Below are positions 56,233 through 64,000 of a stretch of DNA of 64,000 nt, piece after piece. The notes under the pieces were generated by a model. That model did no database searches and was not told the DNA's origin. It was given only the letters and a program-made list of their open reading frames with translations. Numbering within the stretch: position 1 is the first letter of the stretch; each line of letters opens with the position of its first letter. The position numbers and the translations under genes were made by a program. Location of the stretch: the NCBI GenBank assembly GCA_047967505.1, contig CM106539.1, one strand, 5' to 3'. This stretch comes from Dipteris shenzhenensis. Its lineage: Eukaryota > Polypodiophyta > Polypodiopsida > Gleicheniales.

Positions 56233-57950
56233 TGAGCCTCCCTAAGAATGAAACAAGTTTTAAAAACTAAGAGAATCGATTGTAAGACAACGGTGATAGT
56301 CACATTAAGGTATACTCACATTACTCTTGCTGCCATCTTACGCCAGCCAATTGATGTTGTACATCCCTCATCCTGCTCTTCTGCAAGCCTAACCACTTCT
56401 GAATCTTCAAATCTAGCCTCTAAGTCCGGATCCTCGTCCGGAACTTCGGATGGATTGAATGTACCTCCCTAAGAATGAAACAAGTTTTAAAAACTAAGAG
56501 AATTGATTGTAGGACAATGGTGATAGTCACATGATAATGATGAGGATTGAGGTGTACTCACATTACTCGCTACCACCTTGCACCAATTGATGTTGTACAT
56601 CCCTCACCCTCCTTCTCCTTAAACCAAGCATGGGCTCCAATCTTGAACGCCCTTCTGTTGAACTCACATGCTATCTTACTTTTTGTTAGGGAACTCTTTG
56701 GGCCTACCAATCATAGATTCCTATGGATCCAAATTCAAGGAGTTAAATCTGAATAACAACATTTGAACAACTGAACATATTAGATATTTAGTCAAAGATA
56801 AATATATACTTACCACCCATGCCTCGTTGCCTAGTCTAGCACCACTCTCAAGGTGCAAAGGACCAATGGTCTCTAGGTGTATCCTTGCCTCCCTCCACTA
56901 AGCCTTGAACACATCTGGATTCTCCTTGTACTCCTCCTTTGCTATCTTCCAATCTTTCGAGTCCATCCACCATGGCTTATGTTTCCCCCCCGTAACATCC
57001 GACCTTAATTCATATCTTCAAGACTTTAGGAGGAGATCCCTCATCATGCATGTAAGCATGGCATTTTGATCAAAATCATACCCTTTAAGGTTGATAAATC
57101 ATCTCTTGAGATCTATGAACAGCCTCCTTGGCTCTATTGTCCTATTGTTTCCAAGGTTTGAATATATATTTGGGGAAGTGGGTGCTCAATAACCTCCTCA
57201 TGTATCTAATGACCTTCTTCCCATCATCATCTTGTATAACTTCCCCAACGTTATTCACTTAGTAAGACAGGAGTCCGAAGGATGCACGATGGATGGAGTA
57301 GCAGAGCTAGAGCAAGGGGTGGAGCGATCTCTTAAGGAGCGAGGAGTAGGGGAGTGAGTGGTCTCTAGGGTGTTGCATCATGTGAGAGGGGAGGGCAAGG
57401 GACCAAACTATTACTGGGTCTCATGAACAAGGGGAGACCTGGAGCGGTGGGAGCATGCAAACTCGTCTACATCTCCTGTGCCACCACAGTAGCCTCGACA
57501 CTTACTACTCTTTTTGGACCTACGATGGCGACGCCCAGTTGATGATCCCTCGAAAGGGGCAACAGGGGATGACTGTTGATGAGTACGTAAATCCATTGAT
57601 GTCCCTGACCTATCTCTAAGGGGTGCAGGAGAGGAAACAATGGAGCTCCTCTGGGACAAAAGAGAGAAGAATATCACTACCTATGCGTCGCTCATGGCTG
57701 TAACAAACTCATCATGACTCTGGACGAAGCCATGGGCTACTAGCAAAGGAGTTCCCCTAGGGTTAGTACCTTGAGGAGTTGGCCCCTAGAGAGTCCAACC
57801 TAGGGATAGTCCCCTAAGGAGTCGATAGAGTGGAATCAAAGTCCTTTGGAGAGTAGATCCCATGATGTCTCCTCATACGATGAGTCCAATGATCATGGGG
57901 AGTCAACTCTCTAGACATGTGACGTGATGCCATATCTAATTGAATGGGAT
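56233..57950 (-). pseudogene. Decayed TnpA-like gene of another CACTA element
   Basis: On the minus strand an exon begins near 57,940 (MASRHMSRELTPHDHWTHRM). Further on are basic/Ser-rich pieces (RDRSGTSMDLRTHQQSSPVA, RRHRRSKKSSK). A conserved-domain part follows (VIRYMRRLLSTHFPKYIFK, REARIHLETIGPLHLESGA, RLGNEAW). A splice donor GTAAGTATA (56,815) lies at the same place as intron 1 of the intact TnpA-like gene. The next piece has FPNKK-like and AWFKEK words. Its last part is duplicated in tandem (about 230 bp, repeat of CCTCCCTAAGAATGAAACAA at 56,237 and 56,464). Several stops mark it as dead. Confidence 0.5.
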
Positions 57951-58248
57951 TTGGAAAAACACAAACACAAACAAGAAAACAAACACAAACACAAGATCGG
58001 GTAAGAATATGAACAAACAATAAATACTTACACTTTACTTAAAAGACAATTTACTACTTCAAACTCAAGTTCAATTTACTAAAACTATGATAAATTTGTA
58101 TTGATAAACAAAATTCATATTGATAACAACATTGGTCTCCATAAAAAGACATTATCAAATGTCTCCATGAAAAGACATACACCAGCTAGCAAGATAATTG
58201 GCCTATGGCATCTATGGCATCAAGTCTTTGGGTTAACTGTTTTTATTG

Positions 58249-58653
58249 AAATGAGTGATTTTCACAAGTTGGACTATCTTACACTAAAAACCACTTTGAA
58301 ATTTGGCTCAACTTTTCATTTTTGAGTGTTTTTACTTGGATTTGACATTGCAACAAGCTTAGCAATCACACTAGCTACCTTCTTGTATAAATGAACATAA
58401 AAAAACAATCAAAAACATGCTCAAATGCATGAAAACAGCTCTATGGATAGAAATGAAAGAGCCATCTTGTTCTACTCTAAAATCGAATGTTATCCATTAT
58501 TTCATGTTTGGTCTCCCTTATGGCCTCTACGATTGTCTAGTTGGATTGGACGTCCTTCCAAGGGGCCTGATTTCCCTTCCAATAGTACCTATTGAACTAG
58601 TTGCTATGCTTCATGGTCTTCACCATCTCCTTGGATCTTCTGAAGATCCCTCA
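58249..58653. repeat. About 405-bp direct repeat, copy 1
   Basis: Matches 59,291-59,693 in the same orientation, 1,042 bp apart. Shared words include ATGAGTGATTTTCACAAGTT (second copy TTTCC) and CATTGCAACAAGCTTAGCAA. The frame 58,417-58,692 is not recognised as protein. Confidence 0.8.
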
Positions 58654-59290
58654 ATACACCTATGTGTATTTCTTTTGGTCCTTCCATCATAGACCCTTGT
58701 CCTTCTTGGGTGGTGCTTCCAATGTTGAAGCACTAACCGGATCTTAGATCTTATTACTACAAGGATTACAACCTTGTCTGCTTCCTTGTACTATGTTTCT
58801 TTTTCATTACAAGATGAGAAATCACACTGTTGTAGCTCATACAAGTCATCAGTGGGTGAGCATGACATATAGTCTGTATCTACCAATACCTCAATCTAGA
58901 TGGAATTCACTTATTGCTGCTACTATTGTAGGCAAGAATTGCTCTTAAACAAGAAGTCCTCATCATGGATATCGTATGAACAATTCATTCAGTCAGATGA
59001 GCATGATATATAGATTTATTTGCCAATTTCGTAAGTCAACACGACATTTTCCTACTATGAGTGGTTGTTGATCTTGAATGATAGGTCCCTGTCATGGATA
59101 CCATATAGTATCCTTCATCTTCATCTGATTCCTCCATATCTGAGTTAGATTCATGATATGGATCATATGTCTCTTTCTTGGATAATCTCCCTAGTGACCC
59201 ACGTCTTCTTTTTGCTCTTTTCGGAGCATCAAGAATTAAAGATAGTGTGGATCTCTCCTTGGAGTCCCTTACCTATAACCTTTTCTACTC
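58654..59290. other. Spacer between direct repeats
   Basis: No gene recognised. It holds short imperfect repeats of GAGCATGA(C/T)ATATAG (58,859 and 58,999). Confidence 0.4.
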
Positions 59291-59693
59291 AAATGAGTGA
59301 TTTCCACAAGTTGGACTATCATACACCAAAAACCACTTTGAAATTCGGCTCAACTTTTCATTTGTGAGTTCTTTCAATTGGATTGACATTGCAACAAGCT
59401 TAGCAATCACACTAGCTACCTTCTTGTATAAACAAACATTAAAAAACAATAAAAAACAAGCTCAAATGCATGAAAACAACTCTATGTATAGAAATGAAAA
59501 GGCATCTTGTTCTACTCTAAACTCACATTTTATCCATTCTTTCATGTTTGGTCTCCCTTAAGGCTTCCATGATTGTCTAGTTGGGTCAGATGTCCTTCCA
59601 AGGGGCCCGATTTCCCTTCCAATGGTACCTGCTGAACTAGTTGCCATGCTTCATGGTTTCACCATCTCCTTGGATCTTCTAAAGATCCCTGGT
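59291..59693. repeat. About 405-bp direct repeat, copy 2
   Basis: Second copy of 58,249-58,653 with scattered substitutions. It ends at CTTCTAAAGATCCCT. With its partner it could be an old LTR pair or a segmental duplication. No PBS or PPT was seen between them. Confidence 0.75.
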
Positions 59694-60469
59694 TATATTG
59701 GGTCTTAGATGAATGTAAAGGAGTTTTTTTAGATATTTTATCTTTCATAGAGTACTATTGTACTTAGGCTCTATATACAATAGAAGGAATTGGTGTGTTG
59801 TGGTAGTTATAGAAAACAAGGCTACATTAACATTTGAACATGATTAATATATCAAACTGCACAAGAGATGCCAACTAGCCCACCAAATCTAATTGAGTGG
59901 GATGTTGAAGTAATGGACACAAGAAGATTACATCTAAAATAGATGCTCGGCTTGGAAAAAAGATGCAATTGGAGGTCTTCCATGCATAAGAGTTCACTAT
60001 TTTGGGTGATGGTAAACATGAGATTACTAATGAATGCAAAAGATATTGGAAATATCAATTGTATTGACAAAAAATCACGATTCTTCCAAAGTTTGTTAAT
60101 CATCATTGCAATGTGGTAGGTCCTTTGCTCAGAGAAATAGTCCCAAAGTCTATATCAAAAGGGATAGTATTGGGGGAAAGCACTAAGAATCTTGATTATG
60201 GAATTGCTATTTAGATCTCTTGTTTTACTTGACAATGAGGTAATCCCACACGCTACTCCTAACACTGTGACCTCGATTAAGGAGAATTTCTCAATGAAAC
60301 TATTTGCAACCCTAAAGAAGGCAAATGATAGATTAAGTGGACTAGTTGCTCTGTGGATGGTCCTAGAAGTCTAGAAGAGGATGGTAGGAGATTTTTGTGG
60401 CCCCATGAGCAAGTCAACTAACTAGATGTTGGAGAGGTCAAATAGATTGTAGAGGAATCAGTTACATGC

Positions 60470-62400
60470 AGAGCCAAACCGGACAATGTGGACTATCGAA
60501 TGCTCATATTGAAAGTGCAATATCAAGCTGAAATTTTGATTGGCATGGTGGATCTAGTGTCGATGTACTTCCTCAGTACATGTTTAAATGATTGGGATTA
60601 TTTGGTCTAAAACTTATTCCATTTTAAGTTAAAAAGGCAAATCAAAGGTACATTCAACTAGTAGGCATCCTTCAGAATCAATTAATCCGTATTCAAGGAA
60701 TGGTCTTCCAAGTTAATTTTGTTGTCCTACAAATGGAGGGGGACGATGTTAGATACCCGATACTATTGGAATGGCTATGATTCAAGGTGGCTAGAGTCAA
60801 ACAAGATTGGTGATCCACTTTAATGACTAGAAGGCATGGGAAGAAGAAATTGAAGATGAAGGAATGACCAGTCATGGATCAAGGAATCAACATGGGGAAA
60901 AAATTAGATAATCATAAGGAACTGAAGTTTTTGTGTTAATTCATCTACAATCTATCTGACCTCTCCAATCTGGTCATACCAATTAGATAATGATAAGGAA
61001 CTGAAGTTTTTGTAGATAATGATAAGCAACTCATTTAAGCAGTATGAGTTGCCCAACCTGGTCATACCAATTATTCATGTAGTGAAACTATCAAAATGTG
61101 TCACCAGAAGAAGATGACTACTTCCTAGAATTATATGAAGGACAAGTGTCCCTATATCAAGAATATGAAGAAGAGATGAGCATCTCAAGTCAAAGAAAAT
61201 GATTTGGAAGAATTCAACCTAGGAACTGAGGAGGACCCAAAGCTAGTGAAGATCACCGTCCTTACATCAAGGGAATTTCAAGAAGATTTGGTGGCTTAGT
61301 TGAGAGAGTTCCATTATATTTTTGCTTAGATTCCATCGATATGAGAGAAGTAGATCCAAATCTAAGTGTGCATCGGATCAACTTGAAGAAAAATGAAAAG
61401 TCGATAATACAGTACCATTATCCTATGAATCCGAATCATGCCCAGATAGTCAAAAAGTATATTGATAAGCTGAACTGAAAGGGAAACCTAGTTTTCCCTG
61501 ATTGTCAATTGCTCCCAAAAGTAATGGCAAACTCTAGATTTTTATAGATTACCATAAGCTCAATGTTTGAATAATTATAGATCTATTTCCACTCCTATTT
61601 TGTGACACTTTTTTGGATGCTATTTTGTGGGTCCTAAGATGTACAGTTTTCTAGATTTGTTCAATAGCTACAAATGAAATATAGATGGCAAAGGAAGATA
61701 AAGACAAGACAATGTTTATTACAAAATGGGTGTGTTTGCTACCAACATGATGAACTTTGAATTGAAGAATGCGCTGCCAACTTTTTAGTCATGGATTCAG
61801 AAGGTGTTTGCACCATACCTTGCTAGCTTCATGCATATGTTCTTGGATGATTTTCAGTGTTTTCAAAAAAAAGAGTGAGACTCTGCATCAGTTACAGTTG
61901 TTTTTAGGCAAATGTCAATAAGTCCAAATTTGTCCAAGCATGCATTTGTTATGAAACAGGGGGTAATATTGGGGAATATCATTTCAAAAGAAGGAACATC
62001 TATTGATCCTTGAAAAGTTAAAGTGGTGCAAAATGTCAAGGTTCCTTGGAATATCAAGGAGTTGCAATGTTTTGTGGGTCAAGCAAAATTGCACAGTGCT
62101 ATTTGTCATACATTTGCTAGCCACTCACCCGGTTAACTAAGAAGGATGTTCCATTTGTCTAGGGCACAAAGCAAGAAGGAGAGTTTTGGCTACCAAGAAA
62201 ATACTCATGGTGGCCTTGGTACTGCAACTATCGAATTGGATTTTGCATTTTCATGTGTTTGTGGATGCCTTGGATATAGGCATTGGAGCAATTTTGATGC
62301 AAAAAATGAAAAAAGGAAGGTATCAACTTGTATACTATGCCACTCACACATTGACTAGAGCATAAAGGAATTACTCAACAACAGAAAGGAAGTGTCTTGG
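60470..62400 (+). pseudogene. Ty3/gypsy pol relic (protease, RT, RNase H start)
   Basis: Protease remnant near 60,550: GGSSVDVLPQYMFK, then VNFVVLQMEGDDVRYPILLE. RT from about 61,360: VHRINLKKNEKSIIQYHYPM, NPNHAQIVKKYIDKL, MYSFLDLFNSYK, NFELKNALPTF and FMHMFLDDFQCF (the YxDD-box region). Then VKQGVILGNIISKEGTSIDP and KELQCFVGQAKLHSAICHTF. RNase H start near 62,150. Stops and frame changes are frequent, so it is old. No LTRs were identified in the window. Confidence 0.75.
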
Positions 62401-64000
62401 CATGATCAACTCTTTGGTAAAGTTCCATCATCATTTGCTAGGAAACAAATTAGTGTTGCACGTAGACCCTTTCCTTCTCTGGATGTCCTCATAATGTTGA
62501 TCCTATTCATTGGTATGACTGCCTCTACCATTCTTGGATTGGAGTTTTTGATCTACGATCCTCTTTTTAAAGCACATCTATGGCTACGAGTATATGCATC
62601 CAAGTAACCAAGCATACTAATGTTCATCTCGGTCCTCACCAATGGCTTTCTCATGCTTGGAATGCATTGACCAATGTGGTCTGCTAAGTGGTATCCGACT
62701 ACTGCAAATAGGTTCCTTGACATGGGTTGGGATTTTCCATGTTTGGAGGTCTAACCTCATGACATGTTTATCCTTAAACATATCTATTGGAGCTCCAATC
62801 ATGCACAGATCCTGCAATGTGCATGAAAGTTCTACCTAGTATAAGTATGAAATCATAGCAGTAAGGGTTGGTTGTGGAAGTCCATTATTGAAAAACTACA
62901 CTTGATGGTTAAATTTCTTAATCTTTATGCCCCTCAATACCCCTACCGGTTGAGTTGTAGCCTCATTGACTAGTTTCACTATACAAGGGAAGTGCTAATT
63001 ATTCTAGGTTCGTCTCACTTTTCCCAGCACTACTTGGTGACTATGCTCATTCTTGCTCCTCCTTCCAATATTGAAGTAACATTTTTATCATGGTAGGAAA
63101 TGGGTAGTATAGAATTTTTGTCTTGACACTTAAATTACTTGCCCAATGTGTTAATTGTTAGTACCTTAGGAATAGTTTGGTCTTTGATAAGGGATTCCAA
63201 TATTTCTAGGTAGGTCCAATGGTCTCTTGTGTTACTTTTTGGCCATTCATCCAATTAGAGAGACACCTCCAAAGAGTAAGCTCCCTATTAATAATGTTAC
63301 AATGGGCAGTTTCACTTCAGTTGAGTGGAATTTGGATAGACCCGCTACATCTTGAGGTTGCATAACTGCTCGAAGCCAACCAACTATGGCTCCTCATATC
63401 TAAAGAAGGACATGCTATCCTCTTCTTTTACTTAATTCAATGTGGGGTCTTCCTCTAAAAATTTGTGCCTTAGGAGTGACTTACTTACTAAGGAGTGACT
63501 TACCTCCTCCTCATATCTAAATAAGGACATGTTGTCCTCTTCTTCTACTTGATTCAATGCAGGGTATTCCTCAAAAATCTTGTGCCTTAGGAGTGATTTA
63601 TCTGGAGAAGGAGCCTTGTGCACCTTCTTCTTCTACTCTCTCAAGAATATTGAAGTCCTTGGAGTCTCTATTAGCTATTTGGTAATTGGGGTGAATGGTT
63701 TCCACTCTTTTACTTGCCTTAAGCCATTTCTTAAATTTCTCTTGGCACTCAAATACCAACTTGTGCTTTGGCAAGGTGTTGTTTCTCCACAGTGGGATTA
63801 GGATATTAACCATGCTCCTTAGGGGTGTTGGGTTTCCTATGAGTCAGGATTTCCCAAGTTTCCTCTTTCCCTTTGGGTGATTGATTAGCTATGTTACCAT
63901 TGGGGTCAGCACCATAGATAGAGTGTTCACACATGGAGCTTTGAATTGATGGTTTTTGGTCAAGTTATTCATATCCCTAGCTTTCTCAGAGATAGAAGGA
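62401..64000. other. Right end of the window, nothing recognised
   Basis: No convincing gene was found. A tandem duplication of about 118 bp at about 63,405-63,600 (minus frame LLRHKFLEEDPTLN...) repeats GTGCCTTAGGAGTGA. Some of the region may be a decayed continuation of the gypsy element. Confidence 0.35.

Overview
The window reads as nuclear DNA of a land plant with a large, repeat-rich genome. The evidence is a four-exon plant hexose-transporter gene with GT-AG introns, an LTR element primed by initiator-Met tRNA, Ty1/copia, Ty3/gypsy and LINE relics, and a plant-type CACTA (En/Spm) DNA transposon. The species cannot be named from sequence alone. A fern, lycophyte or other plant with a big genome would fit, but that is inference. 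Intergenic DNA is AT-rich. Only one ordinary host gene is convincingly intact.

Layout: 0.38-2.94 kb is a short, young, non-autonomous LTR retrotransposon (two 325-bp LTRs, PBS and PPT) with a GC-rich interior. A G-rich minisatellite lies at 4.2-4.8 kb, followed by about 7 kb of AT-rich DNA without genes. The STP-type sugar/H+ symporter gene is at 12.84-15.01 kb. From 17.3 to 20.7 kb there are two decayed coding regions. From 21.2 to 27.3 kb there is a copia relic carrying a foreign antisense insert with a row of hairpins, then two LINE fragments. A tandem satellite fills 27.35-31.81 kb (about 182-bp monomer, about 25 copies, four monomer types, internal dyad). It abuts a broken DUF7869-type transposase gene at 31.9-35.4 kb. 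Short duplications and another copia 3' end follow to about 38 kb.

The best-resolved structure is a two-level nest at 38.87-49.20 kb. A copia element on the minus strand (5-bp target duplication GTAGC) sits in a tandem-repeat, coding-like sequence. That copia is split by a 7,595-bp CACTA-type element (39,752-47,346, 3-bp target duplication TAA, 30-bp terminal inverted repeats). The CACTA element carries two divergent genes, a TnpA-like gene on the minus strand and a tnp2/TnpD-like gene of eight exons on the plus strand. Dozens of TAGACGCG-like motifs lie at both ends and also between the two genes, which suggests that one DNA-binding protein acts on the ends and on the shared promoter region.

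From 49.4 to 56.2 kb lie a second copy of the hairpin-bearing copia (opposite orientation) and a LINE copy. A decayed TnpA-like gene of another CACTA element follows to about 58 kb. Direct repeats come next, then a Ty3/gypsy protease-RT relic (60.5-62.4 kb), and then sequence in which nothing was recognised.
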